From the NCBI GenBank assembly GCA_035762175.1, contig DASTPP010000238.1:15012-79011 (forward strand): DNA of 64,000 nucleotides, in the 5' to 3' direction. Positions 1-8,115 of this stretch are shown piece after piece. Under the pieces are notes generated by a model. The model saw nothing but the letters and a program-made list of their open reading frames with translations, had not been told where the DNA came from and did not search any database. Source of the DNA: DASTPP01 sp035762175. Lineage in GTDB: Bacteria; Myxococcota_A; Polyangia; Polyangiales; Polyangiaceae. Each line of letters begins with the position of its first letter. Positions within the stretch are counted from its first letter, which is position 1. A program made the position numbers and the translations under genes.

Positions 1-733
1 CCGCCATGATCTTCTGAAACAGCACGAAGGCCGAGGACGTCGCCTTCGCCTCCGCCAACCAATAGGGGGCGCCGGCGAGCAGGACGTAGGCGAGGTGGGC
101 CAGGGCGTAGATGTCAGCGCCCGGGCCGACGCGCCCGTCGCCCCGGAACTGCTCGGGCGCCATATAAAGCGGCGTCCCCATCAGCACGGTCGGCGGGGCG
201 GCGTCGCCCGGCGCGACGGCCTTCGCCAGGCCGAAATCGAGAATCTTGACGCAAACCGTGCCGTCGTCGCGCGACGTGACGAAGACATTTTCGGGCTTCA
301 GATCGCGATGAATGACGCCCGCCGCGTGCGTCTTCTCGAGCGCGTGCGCGATCTGCGAGAGGTAGAGCAGCGCCTCGGCCGGCGGCAGCGGGCCGCGCCG
401 CGCGCACAGCGCGCCGAGCTCCTCGCCGCGCAGCAGCTCCATGACCAAAAAGGGCGCGCCGGAGCCCGCCTCGACGCCGGCATCGAACACCTGGACGATA
501 TGATCGCTCTCGACGTCGCCCGTGATCCGCGCCTCCCGGGCGAACCGAGCGCGCAGGTCGGCGCTCTCGAGGGCCGCCGGAAGCATGATCTTGAGCGCGC
601 GGCGGCGGCCCGTGATCTCGTCAACGACCTCGTAGACGGCGCCCACCCCGCCCGCCTTGAGGCGCCGGATCACGCGGTAGCGCCCGTGGAAGAGGGTCTC
701 CGGCGGGAGCCTCGCGAACGCCAGGGCCTTCAT
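1..733 (-). CDS. Serine/threonine protein kinase, N-terminal part (cut by window edge)
   Basis: Hanks-type kinase that would phosphorylate Ser/Thr on cytoplasmic targets. Translating the minus strand from the ATG at 733 gives about 244 residues before the window ends. Visible elements, in order: a glycine-rich loop (KAGGVGAVYE) near residue 27, the ATP-binding lysine in RRALKIM, the catalytic loop HRDLKPENV, the DFGLAKAV metal-binding motif and the APEQ segment of the activation loop. All canonical catalytic residues are present, so an active enzyme is expected. The C-terminal lobe and any sensor or membrane domain lie outside the window. The upstream 460 bases hold no convincing gene, so an operon partner cannot be named. 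Confidence 0.93.
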   Translation of the reverse strand, partial: MKALAFARLPPETLFHGRYRVIRRLKAGGVGAVYEVVDEITGRRRALKIMLPAALESADLRARFAREARITGDVESDHIVQVFDAGVEAGSGAPFLVMELLRGEELGALCARRGPLPPAEALLYLSQIAHALEKTHAAGVIHRDLKPENVFVTSRDDGTVCVKILDFGLAKAVAPGDAAPPTVLMGTPLYMAPEQFRGDGRVGPGADIYALAHLAYVLLAGAPYWLAEAKATSSAFVLFQKIMA

Positions 734-1196
734 GAGGGGGCGCCGCCGGCGGCATTCGCCCCGCCGGGCGCGAGCCCAAGGTCGACCCCTCGGGGGAAGC
801 GCGGGCGGCCGTAGAAGCTCACCGCGTACCCGCCGACGAGCAAACAACGGCCCCCCGCCCCGGCGAACGCCGAAGGCAAGTCGCGCCCGTCGGGCTCGAG
901 GCTCATCGGGCTGCTCGCGTCGCCCGACGCCGCTCGGCGCGCTCACCAAAGTCGTCGGTTGCCATGCCCTCCAAGACTATCGCACCCCAGGCCTCTCGTC
1001 AGGCCCGAGGCGGCGACCGCGCGGCTGGCGAAGGCCCGGCCGACGCGCTCAGCAAAGTCGGCGCCTACCTTCGAGGGCCGAAGCGACCCGGGGGGCGGCA
1101 TCGGGTCGTGCTCGGCCTCACCATCGAGCTCGACCGCCTGGCGCCGGCAGGCCACGCGCTCGACGACGCTGGCATCTGCGAGTCTTGCGCGCAGCG
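734..1196. other. No supported gene
   Basis: Open frames exist on both strands, but their translations are Arg/Pro/Ala-rich with no recognisable domain and look like GC-rich shadow frames. The stretch presumably contains the promoter of the kinase at 733. No repeat or hairpin stood out. Confidence 0.4.
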
Positions 1197-1565
1197 GTGC
1201 GTGACTCGACGCGACGTCGCCGCTGCCCGGCGGCGGCCGAGCGCTCACGCCAGCGGGGTTCGTGGGCAACCAAGCTTGTTACCGAGCGCGCGCACAAGGG
1301 CACGAAAGATAAAATCCAGGCGCTGCTCGTGCTGGCCGAGCGATCGGGCGACGCCCGCTTCGAAGCAGAGGTTACGCGCCTGCTCGCGAGCGTCGACCCC
1401 CTGCGGCTCGAAGACGTGCGTGCCGCCGCGCAAGACGCCCTCATCGCCCTGGCGAACGACCCACTCTTTTCCGACGCCGGCGCCGAGGGCTATGCCCCCA
1501 CGAGGCGCCAGATCGAGGCCGGCCTCGCCCGCCTCCAATCCATCTTGGAGCTTGTCGGTGCCTGA
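1197..1565 (+). CDS. Small helical protein of unknown function
   Basis: I do not recognise this protein. Residues from about 35 onward (TKDKIQALLVLAERSGD and following) read as a sensible amphipathic helical protein of about 90 residues ending in ARLQSILELVGA. The first 30 residues are Arg-rich and doubtful. The GTG at 1197 is the best in-frame start, but no strong ribosome site decides it. Its last 8 bases (GTGCCTGA) contain the start codon of the next gene, the typical layout of a translationally coupled pair. Together the two could be a toxin-antitoxin-like or regulator pair; that is inference from layout only. Confidence 0.4.
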   Translation: MRDSTRRRRCPAAAERSRQRGSWATKLVTERAHKGTKDKIQALLVLAERSGDARFEAEVTRLLASVDPLRLEDVRAAAQDALIALANDPLFSDAGAEGYAPTRRQIEAGLARLQSILELVGA

Positions 1566-2118
1566 GCCGAGACGCGCCCTGCGCGCCGAAGAGCGCCTCG
1601 CCGAGCTGCGGCGCGCAAAGGCAAAGCGACGCACCGAGCGCCTGCAGCGTGAGCTCGCCGGCCCGGCCTGGCACCGCATGGTGCGCCTCGTGCCCATCTC
1701 GCTGCGTTTCGAGGGGGCCCTGACCGCGCGCGCCTTGCGCGCCGACCGCGCCGCCATCACGGACGCTCTCCGCGACGACGCCGTCTTCGCCCTCGACACG
1801 GCGATGCGCCTCTCGCACGGCTACGGCTTCTTCGCCAACGACGACGTGCAAGCCTACCTGACGAGCCCCGCCCCCCTCGACCGCCTCGCCTCGGCCGGCC
1901 TTCTCTCGGCCGAACCCCACCCCGACCTCACCCTTCTGCGCCCCTGGCCCGGGCCGCCCCGCCTGCTCGCCTGCGTCGCGAGCGAGCTGCCTGCCTGTCG
2001 CGTCGTGGGGGCCGGCTACCGCGTCGTCACGCCCGAGCGCCTCGCGCGCGAGCTCGTCGGCGCCGTGGGGAGGCGGGCGGACCTGTTCGCACTCTTTGAG
2101 CGGGCGGAGCGGGGGTAG
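1558..2118 (+). CDS. Unknown protein, possibly AbiEi-like / winged-helix
   Basis: A 186-residue protein starting with GTG inside the end of the preceding gene (8-base overlap). It begins with a highly charged Arg/Lys/Glu-rich helix, then a segment around MVRLVPISLRFEGALT. It ends with RVVTPERLARELVGAVGRR, a layout that recalls AbiEi-type antitoxins and related winged-helix proteins. This resemblance is weak and rests on memory of the family, with no diagnostic motif. Base composition matches the GC-rich background, unlike the AT-richer DUF262/HEPN operon that begins 218 bases downstream on the other strand. Confidence 0.55.
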   Translation: MPEPRRALRAEERLAELRRAKAKRRTERLQRELAGPAWHRMVRLVPISLRFEGALTARALRADRAAITDALRDDAVFALDTAMRLSHGYGFFANDDVQAYLTSPAPLDRLASAGLLSAEPHPDLTLLRPWPGPPRLLACVASELPACRVVGAGYRVVTPERLARELVGAVGRRADLFALFERAERG

Positions 2119-2336
2119 CTGTGAGGGATGTTCACTATCTCGTCGTCTCCGCCCGGGCCCAAGAGACGCTGCTGCCACCAGCGAAAGCCCGTGCTGCCAT
2201 CGGGCATCGTTACGTTAGCCTGAACGAAAGGCACGGGTATTTGTTCGTGCTCGGCCTCGCCTACCCGCGTGAGAGTGCCCGGTCTTCCGACTTCGGTGAG
2301 GGCTGTTCGACCGTGCACCTAGAACACTTTCATGTT

Positions 2337-2900
2337 TTAGCCAGTGTCAGATGTGTCAAAGCGGCTGTCCGAATCCTGTGGAGAATTTTGCTCGAATTGT
2401 GATTCCACAAAGCGTACGAATTTCCAGGCTCGACGGTAGTGGTCCATGATGTCGTTTTTGGTCATACTCAGTGAGACGCTTGCCATGTTCTCGTGGGCAA
2501 GTCTGTTGCGCGTGGCGCCCACTAGCAGAAAAGATCGAACGCACTCGCCTAGCTCCATTGATTTGATTTTCGAGTTCGCCGTGGCTTTGAACCCGTCGCC
2601 AAAGAGAGCCAGAAATTTATTGACGTTGCTTTGCTGATCCCAATCGAAAAGTGTGTGATATTGCCTGTGGAGTGCCTTCTTTTGCACAAATGCACCCAGC
2701 CGAGCATCGTGCTTAGTAGCAAATCTTTCCACGATTCCGGTGATTTGTTCCTCAAAAAAACTTCCACAAGCCATGACGAGCAGCTTGGTAAAATTGGCTT
2801 CTGCTTCCACTGCCATTGTCAGTTCCTCACCTTTTTGCAGATGAGAGACGATTTGAGTGAACCGTTCTGCCATTGCGTCGATGACGGTGGTGTCTGACAC
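2337..2900 (-). CDS. HEPN domain protein (MAE_28990-like), putative RNase
   Basis: A 187-residue all-helical protein with the HEPN signature Rx4H as R131-NRLA-H136, followed by a helix rich in Asp, Arg and aromatic residues. HEPN proteins of this kind (MAE_28990/MAE_18760 and RiboL-PSP types) are metal-independent RNases or toxin-like components, often beside defence genes. It is the second gene of a minus-strand operon, 12 bases behind the DUF262 gene, with the same AT-richer codon use (many A/T third positions), unlike every other neighbour. The ATG at 2900 follows a purine-rich stretch at the 3' end of DUF262. I infer co-transfer and a shared role; RNA cleavage is inferred from the motif only. 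Confidence 0.85.
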   Translation of the reverse strand: MSDTTVIDAMAERFTQIVSHLQKGEELTMAVEAEANFTKLLVMACGSFFEEQITGIVERFATKHDARLGAFVQKKALHRQYHTLFDWDQQSNVNKFLALFGDGFKATANSKIKSMELGECVRSFLLVGATRNRLAHENMASVSLSMTKNDIMDHYRRAWKFVRFVESQFEQNSPQDSDSRFDTSDTG

Positions 2901-2912
2901 GACCGAGACCTC

Positions 2913-4127
2913 CTATTTGAAGAGTAGCTCGCGGGCTCTTGCCAAACGTCTAGTCACACGACCTTTGTTAGTGCTTTTTGCGCTCGCGTCTGCCAAGAAA
3001 TTTGGATCTGTTTTAAGGGAGGTCATTGCTTGATCTGTCAGGGGTCGAGGCTTGGAGTTTGACATCCACGCATCTCGACAAGAGGCCGCAAACGCGGCCT
3101 CGAAGACCGACACACTCAGCTGACGGGTTTGTGTGCTAAATGGCCCTGTCTTGAGACCCTTTGCCAGTTCTACAAAATCGTAAAATATGCGCTCCATTTT
3201 GACAAGACGTTCAGGTGGTGCCGATCTCATGGATTTAGAGAAATTATTAAGAAAGCGCGTCATGGACGGCTGGTAATTCTCTCCGTCGATCAACATGGCG
3301 AATCCGCGGAGTATGATTTCCATGTCGCGCATATGCAAGTCGGGTTCTGGGACGCCGATTATGGCTCTCCATTCCTCGTTGACGTTTAGGCGATGGAGCA
3401 TGTCAAAAAATTTCGAATGGTAGATGCTGGCCCTAATCTCCTGTGGAGTCAGGTTGATGCCGCCAGCGTTTAGTCTGTAGAATATCTCGTAAACTGAGGA
3501 GTCGTCGTCTTTGGGTGCGTTTTGCTTTACGACAACGCATCTAATGGTTCGATAGTCAAATGTGTCTCGGTCGTCGCCAAGGCTGTCGTAGCTCAAGCCG
3601 TGAAGTCGGTTGGTCTGATTCGGCAGTTTTGTGGGCAATTCCAGGGTAAAATCTTGAAAGTATTTGTCGTCATCCAGTGTCTCTGCGGGAATCTTGCCGT
3701 TTTCGTCAAAGATACGCCTCAGTTCGGCGCGTTTGTCAATGCGCGGGAACCTCTTTTGCGTGTAGTAGAATATTGACATTAGTCGCTGCTGGCCGTCGAT
3801 GATGGCCAGCTTGTTTCTTGCTTTTTCGTATAGAAATATCTGTGGCACTGGGAGTCCCATGACTATGGACTCTATTAGTTTTGACGCGCGGCGAATGTCC
3901 CATACGTAGTTTCTTTGAAAAGTTGGTATTTCGAACCTGCCGCTTCGTATTGAATCTACTATTGTTTTTACGTTAAAGTCGTTCGGGGCTGATATGAGAT
4001 CGTACTCTTGAACGGCAAAGTCGCTGTCCTTTTCAGGGTCGTCGAGCTCGTCTGCCACACCAGCTAGCCAGTCGTTGTCGCTGGGTATGCCCTTCATGTC
4101 CGTTTTCTCTCCATTGTCGATGGCCAT
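2913..4127 (-). CDS. DUF262 domain protein (ParB/GmrS-like)
   Basis: A 404-residue protein. The N-terminal DUF262 domain carries IPTFQRNYVW at residues 67-76 and the catalytic-type DGQQRL at 111-116, the signature of ParB/sulfiredoxin-fold nucleotide-hydrolysing domains. This fold drives the GmrS half of the GmrSD restriction endonuclease. The usual C-terminal DUF1524 (HNH-like) nuclease of GmrD is absent. The C-terminal half is helical and ends at 404 residues; the separate HEPN protein downstream may supply the effector. It is first in the operon, with a hairpin and a palindrome array upstream. Composition is clearly AT-richer than the surroundings, indicating recent acquisition. The substrate (phage DNA, modified bases or NTP) cannot be told from sequence. 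Confidence 0.9.
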   Translation of the reverse strand: MAIDNGEKTDMKGIPSDNDWLAGVADELDDPEKDSDFAVQEYDLISAPNDFNVKTIVDSIRSGRFEIPTFQRNYVWDIRRASKLIESIVMGLPVPQIFLYEKARNKLAIIDGQQRLMSIFYYTQKRFPRIDKRAELRRIFDENGKIPAETLDDDKYFQDFTLELPTKLPNQTNRLHGLSYDSLGDDRDTFDYRTIRCVVVKQNAPKDDDSSVYEIFYRLNAGGINLTPQEIRASIYHSKFFDMLHRLNVNEEWRAIIGVPEPDLHMRDMEIILRGFAMLIDGENYQPSMTRFLNNFSKSMRSAPPERLVKMERIFYDFVELAKGLKTGPFSTQTRQLSVSVFEAAFAASCRDAWMSNSKPRPLTDQAMTSLKTDPNFLADASAKSTNKGRVTRRLARARELLFK

Positions 4128-4167
4128 CTTCTAGCCAAGGTGGGAGCTTTCTTCGTCATTGAAGCTT

Positions 4168-4198
4168 CCGGAGGAAAAGCTTGTCAGCTTTTCTCCGG
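4168..4198. promoter_or_regulatory. Inverted repeat upstream of DUF262-HEPN operon
   Basis: CCGGAGGAAAAGCT and AGCTTTTCTCCGG form a 13-bp stem with one bulged G and a TGTC loop, 40-70 bases upstream of the DUF262 start codon. It may be an operator or a 5' leader hairpin of the defence operon. It has no following U-tract, so a terminator is unlikely. Confidence 0.5.
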
Positions 4199-4256
4199 CT
4201 GGATAGGGACCGGACAAAGACTCCCGCCACTCCTCTCCATTGTCCCCGTCTCCTCC

Positions 4257-4490
4257 GGCAAGAGTACCGCTACTTTTCCCGAGCTGGCCCCTCCCTCCCC
4301 AAAAAGTACCGGTACTTCTCCCCGGCCCCTCCGAGCCTCACAAAAAAGTACCGTTACTTTTTCTGGGGGGGGCACAAACCCCACAAAACTTAGCTCGTCT
4401 ACTTCTTTGAGACGGGGGCAGGGGATCCGAAAAAAGTAACGGTACTTTTTTGGGGTGGGGACCCCTCAGAAAAAGTAACGCTACTTTTTT
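4257..4490. repeat. Array of five AAAAAGTA-N4-TACTTTTT palindromes
   Basis: Five near-perfect palindromes, each an AT arm (AAAAAGTA/TACTTTTT) around a 4-base GC core that varies (CCGC, CCGG, CCGT, ACGG, ACGC). They sit at about 4257-4278, 4301-4319, 4342-4362, 4429-4451 and 4470-4490. Centres are about 40-45 bp apart, with one double gap that holds a degenerate copy (about 4385-4408). The GC-rich spacers share no obvious sequence. The conserved arms with changing but mostly self-complementary cores suggest selection on structure or on dimer binding sites. Confidence 0.85.
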
Positions 4491-4647
4491 CAGGCCCCCC
4501 AGCCCTCGCTCAGCCGGCAGCGGCGAGGTGGTGCGGGCGGCTATGGGGTAGGGGCGCCGACTGCTGGCCATCCGCCGCCCCTCCGCTGGTGTTGCCCGCG
4601 CAGACGGCCCCTCGCACCGCGGCGGCTCTCTGCCGACCCTCGAGCGT

Positions 4648-4919
4648 TCACCGAGGTCGGTGGGCCCATCCGGAGGCGGGGCCCCGCTGTTTGTACGGTG
4701 GCCCCAGCGGCATCGCCAGCTCCGCCTCGTCGAGTCGCGCCCACGTCGCCCGCCAGTGCTTCGGCGATGGCTCCAGCATCCGCGTCTTCGGCCAGGCCAG
4801 CAACACATGGATACAGAGACCGCACGTGATGCACGTCCACGGCGCAGTCTCGTCGCTGCCGCCCTCGACGCTCGGCCCCCTCGCCCTATCTCGCCCGCTC
4901 GCCCCGCCCCCCCAACCAT
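4648..4919 (-). pseudogene. Possible small zinc-ribbon ORF disrupted at a G7 tract
   Basis: One minus-strand frame reads a coherent peptide with CITCGLC (CxxCxxC), a hydrophobic stretch (IHVLLAWP), then KHWRATWARLDEAELAM, and stops at 4648. It has no start codon of its own. Adding one G to the G7 run (C7 on the plus strand, about 4907-4913) would place it in frame with the ATG at 4919, giving a protein of about 90 residues. It is either a decayed gene, a homopolymer sequencing error or a phase-variable tract. Low certainty; no family recognised. Confidence 0.35.
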
Positions 4920-4925
4920 CGCCCG

Positions 4926-5013
4926 CTGTATCCAGCCAGTTACACCCCGCCTAGGCCCCCCATCGCCCCCTGTAGCCAGTTGGTAACACCCAGCGTAGGG
5001 GGGGGATGGCCCG
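4926..5013. repeat. Imperfect 44-bp tandem duplication
   Basis: Two diverged copies (from 4926 and from 4970) each read CTGTA, then CCAG, AGTT/GTTGG, ACACCC, and TAGG followed by a C- or G-run. The spacing is close to that of the palindrome array to the left. No protein or RNA is evident. Confidence 0.5.
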
Positions 5014-5159
5014 CGAAACAAAGTTACTACCTCCGGCCGCCCGCCGGCCCCCTTTTGTTAGGCTATTGTATCGACCGGCGATGGGGTAAAATCACGAAAG
5101 CAACATCGTTCGTTCGGATCGTGATGGTCACCCACCCTCGACCCAATAACTTTGTTTCG
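5014..5159. repeat. 13-bp inverted repeat pair
   Basis: CGAAACAAAGTTA at 5014-5026 is perfectly inverted at 5147-5159. The arms are AT-rich in a GC-rich background and enclose 120 bp without a gene. Possible ends of a small relic element or paired regulatory sites; no flanking target duplication was seen. Confidence 0.55.
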
Positions 5160-5235
5160 ACCTGCGATGGTCGACATCAAAACCTAGTACGCCAGATAAA
5201 ACCCCCGCGTTTCCGGTTCGGGTTTTCGAGCCAGA

Positions 5236-5350
5236 GCGGTTCTCGGGTGGGTTGCGCCTGCCTGGAGGCGGGGACCCCACGGTTTGAGCCCCCCGAGGGG
5301 GGGGCGAGTTTGGGGTGCCGCAAGGCAGGCGCAACCCACCCGAGAACCGC
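5236..5350. repeat. 28-bp perfect inverted repeat forming a long nested hairpin
   Basis: Bases 5236-5263 are exactly inverted at 5323-5350. The 59-base interior contains a second stem (CCCCCC...GGGGGG with flanking partly complementary ACCCCAC/TGGGGT blocks). The whole 115 bases can fold into one extended stem or extrude as a cruciform. No U-tract follows, so a simple intrinsic terminator is unlikely. Confidence 0.85.
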
Positions 5351-5408
5351 GCACGTGCCGTTACCGTGGGGTGCGGTGGTGTGGGTAGCAGGGGGGCCCG
5401 GCCGGTCG

Positions 5409-5526
5409 AAAAAAAAAATCGCATCGGGGGGTGCTGAGTACGCAACCGCCTCGGAGGGGGGCCGAAGGGAAGTTGTAACGAGCGGCAGAGGGCCGCGGCG
5501 TTGCACCTCGAAAGGGGGTTGAGACC
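5409..5526 (+). promoter_or_regulatory. Conserved leader of paralog A (A10 tract)
   Basis: The 118 bases before the start at 5527 match the same-sized region before the paralog at 9035. Shared landmarks are a 10-base A tract followed by TCG, TTGTAAC then GCGGC, and AAAGGGGG shortly before GACCATG. Spacing from the A tract to the ATG is nearly equal in both (about 110 bases). The AAAGGGGG near the start is a plausible ribosome site. An A10 run in DNA this GC-rich is unusual and could be part of a promoter. Confidence 0.6.
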
Positions 5527-6603
5527 ATGCACGACGAGACGATTCATCAGGCCGCGGTTGTGGGTGCGGTGGGTGCTGGCGAGGTGGTCGGGCCGGGGGG
5601 CGTGGTGCCCAGCGTGGCGGCCGGGGGTGAGGCGAAGGCAGGGGGGGCGGGCCAGGCTGGCGAAGGCATGGCGATGGCGGTGCGGCCCGAGGGGGGTGAG
5701 CTGAGTGGGGGGGTTGAAGAAGGTGAGGGTGCGGGGCAAGGGGGGGCGACGGGGGTGCGCTTCGGGCTCGGAGAGTCTCGGCAGTCGTACCTGACGGTGA
5801 AGCCCGCGATCGCGAGCGTCGCCCAGGGTGACCTCTCGACGGTGCGGGTCGACCCCCAGAAGGTGGCGGCGGTCGTCATCAGCTTGCTCTGGCGTGATTC
5901 GAGGCCCGATCGGCGCAAAGAGTTCGAGCGCTTTGCGGCGCAGGGCAACTACGACATGACGCTGCTCGACCGGTTGCCCCGGTATGGGCGGGCGGTCTGG
6001 TACTTGCGGCGCCAGCAGCAGCTCGCCTTGGCCGTGACCTCGGGGGCGGTGGTGTCCGAAGACGATCGGCGCAAGGCCTTCGAGCTGCGGGCCCACGTGA
6101 TGTCCGAGCTTGCGTACCATTGCGATGACATGCCCGAGGTCGTCGCCAAGCTCGCGCACCTTCGCGAGGGCTCGGGCCACCAAGACATGGTCAACGATCT
6201 CGAGACGCTGGTCGACCTCGCCCGGCGCCCCGAGGTGCGGGCCCGGCTCGAGGCGAGCCGAAAGTTTCGGCCAGACGCCGAGGTCGAGGCGCTTCGGTTG
6301 GCCGAGGTGTTGCTGCAGTCGATGGGCGTGGGCGAAGAGGGCGAGGCCGAGCAGCTGACGGGGCAGTTGCAGCGGGCGATGACGTTGACGCTCCGCGGGT
6401 ACGAAGAGCACGCGATTGCGGGCAGGTTCTTGTTCCGCAAGGTCGAAGACGTCGAGGCGACCTACCCCTCGCTGTACACGGCGGCGCGCAGCCCGCGGCG
6501 AAAGCGGCAGGCCGATGGGGCGTCGGGCGGCGGCTCGGGGGGCGAGGGGCCCGGCGACGACGGGGCCGGCGGCGACGAGCCGGGCGACGACGGCCCCGGG
6601 CCG
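5527..6603 (+). CDS. Paralog A of an unrecognised two-member protein family
   Basis: I do not recognise the family. It has about 75 Gly/Ala/Glu-rich residues at the N-terminus, a helical body of about 260 residues, and an acidic Gly/Asp tail. The C-terminal half is clearly paralogous to the protein at 9035: both share YEEHA, then EDVxATYPxL, then TAARSPRRxR before the acidic tail. The N-terminal halves of the bodies have diverged. The end given here is where similarity stops. No in-frame stop follows until 8149-8151, deep in the antisense lipoprotein gene, so the stop has been lost, or a frameshift near 6600 is hidden. ATG 5527 is supported by the conserved leader. Confidence 0.65.
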
Positions 6604-6702
6604 GCGTTATACCCGCCCTCTGTGGTGCGGCCAGGGAAACGGCGGGGCCCTATCTCACCGCGCCGCGCGGGGGGGCGAGGCGCGGGGGCATGCGGGGCGG
6701 CG

Positions 6703-8115
6703 TTAGCGTGCCTTGAGTATGCGCAGTACCTTCAGCGCCGCGTACCCGTCGTCGCCTCGGCCTCCGCCGGCGACGAGAAGGCGCTCGGCGGCGTCGAGGG
6801 CGCACCGCTCGGGGGTGAACCGCCAGGCGGGGTCGTGCAGCGTGGTCTCGGGGGTGCCGTCGGGCGCCCAGCGCACCACGAGGGGCCCGCGCGCGTCGAG
6901 GCCGGCCGACCAGAGGTCACCGCGGTCGTCGACGAGCAGGCACGGCCAGCCGACCAGCGGGCCGGCGGCGCCGACCACCCGGCCCTGGTGGCCGAACGAC
7001 ATGTCGAGACCAGAGCCGTCACGATGGAACTTCAGCAAGAAGGGCGTACGCTTCACGGGCGACGCGACGGTGTAGCCGGCGACGAAGACGCCGCCTTGCC
7101 CCTCGGCGGCGACGGCGGTCAGCCGGTACGTCGAGCCCGCGCCGGCGGCGGTGGGCGTCGCGAGAACGTAGCCGACGCCCGCGGCGAAGGTCGTCGAGGG
7201 GTTGAAGTCGCGGTCGAACTTGGCGAGCCCGACGCCGCCCGTGGCCGTCACCCCCCAGTAATAGCCGCCGTCTTCGCCCCCGTATTCGACCCCGAAGGCG
7301 AGCGACGCGGTGAGGCCGCGATCGGAGAAGGCCGCTTCGAGCGACTGGCACGTGCGCGGCGCCGGCGGGGCGATAGAACAAACCTGGGGCAGGCTGCCGT
7401 AACTCGAAAAGAGAAGCTTGCCCGGGTCGCGGTCGAGCCGGGGCACCAGAACCAGATCGCGGGTGCCGGCGAGGGTGGGCGCCTCGACGACGCCGCCCGG
7501 GGTGGCGAACGAGATTCGCCAGAGCAACGCTTCTTCGTCAGAATGCTCATACTGAAGTTGATGCGTCAGCCACGTGATTTCGTCCGTCGAAGGGTCGACG
7601 TCCAGCGACAGTACCCTGTCGCCGTCGCTGCCGCGGTCGAGCAAGAGGTACCCGCCCTCGAACGTCACGCTCGGGTCGCTCGTGGCCGGCTCGAACGTGT
7701 CGTCGAACGCCCCGTCGTCGAACAACCGGGCGACGAAGGCGTCTCTGCCGTCCTTCGGTTCGCTCGCCAGAGGCGCGTACTCGAGGCTGCCGGCGACCAC
7801 GATCTGCCCCGTGCTCTGCACGTCGAGCCCCGTCACGGTGACCTTGCGCACCGAGCCCGGCGGGCGATTCGTCACCACCCCCCGGAGCCCGAAGCTAGCG
7901 TCGAGCTGAACCCCGCCGCCGGACGCGAGCCCGAAGGCCCGGGCCCCGAAGGGTGCTGGCTCGGCCGGGGCGACCGCTTCGTCACGATCGCCGCCCGGCC
8001 GCGGTTCAGACGCGAGCTCCGCCGTGCCACAACCGAGGGCCGCGAGGGGAGCGACGGCGAGGGGCCATGCGGCCGACAGGCCCGGGCGGGGTGGGGGACG
8101 CTCGAGAAACCACAT
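6703..8115 (-). CDS. Lipoprotein with delta-60-like beta-propeller repeats
   Basis: A 470-residue exported protein. The signal peptide ends in a lipobox (LAALGC), so it should be anchored to a membrane on the outside of the cytoplasm. The rest is beta-rich with short motifs of the delta-60 type, for example DASFGLRGVV near the start of the mature part and MSFGHQGRVV later. These form propeller-like blades in many myxobacterial surface proteins. Function is unknown; structural or binding roles are usual. ATG 8115 is preceded by GGGAAG at ribosome-site distance. It lies between the two paralogs on the opposite strand, converging with paralog A. Confidence 0.85.
   Translation of the reverse strand: MWFLERPPPRPGLSAAWPLAVAPLAALGCGTAELASEPRPGGDRDEAVAPAEPAPFGARAFGLASGGGVQLDASFGLRGVVTNRPPGSVRKVTVTGLDVQSTGQIVVAGSLEYAPLASEPKDGRDAFVARLFDDGAFDDTFEPATSDPSVTFEGGYLLLDRGSDGDRVLSLDVDPSTDEITWLTHQLQYEHSDEEALLWRISFATPGGVVEAPTLAGTRDLVLVPRLDRDPGKLLFSSYGSLPQVCSIAPPAPRTCQSLEAAFSDRGLTASLAFGVEYGGEDGGYYWGVTATGGVGLAKFDRDFNPSTTFAAGVGYVLATPTAAGAGSTYRLTAVAAEGQGGVFVAGYTVASPVKRTPFLLKFHRDGSGLDMSFGHQGRVVGAAGPLVGWPCLLVDDRGDLWSAGLDARGPLVVRWAPDGTPETTLHDPAWRFTPERCALDAAERLLVAGGGRGDDGYAALKVLRILKAR

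Noticed and set aside
2016..2402. Overlapping open frames on both strands between the unknown pair and the HEPN gene
   Set aside because: Neither has a ribosome site or recognisable domain; each overlaps real genes at an end. Treated as decayed junction sequence of the AT-rich island.
4257..4490. CRISPR-like array
   Set aside because: Repeats are palindromic, about 20 bases with ~22-base spacers, and not identical. No cas genes nearby; spacing and repeat form do not suit CRISPR.
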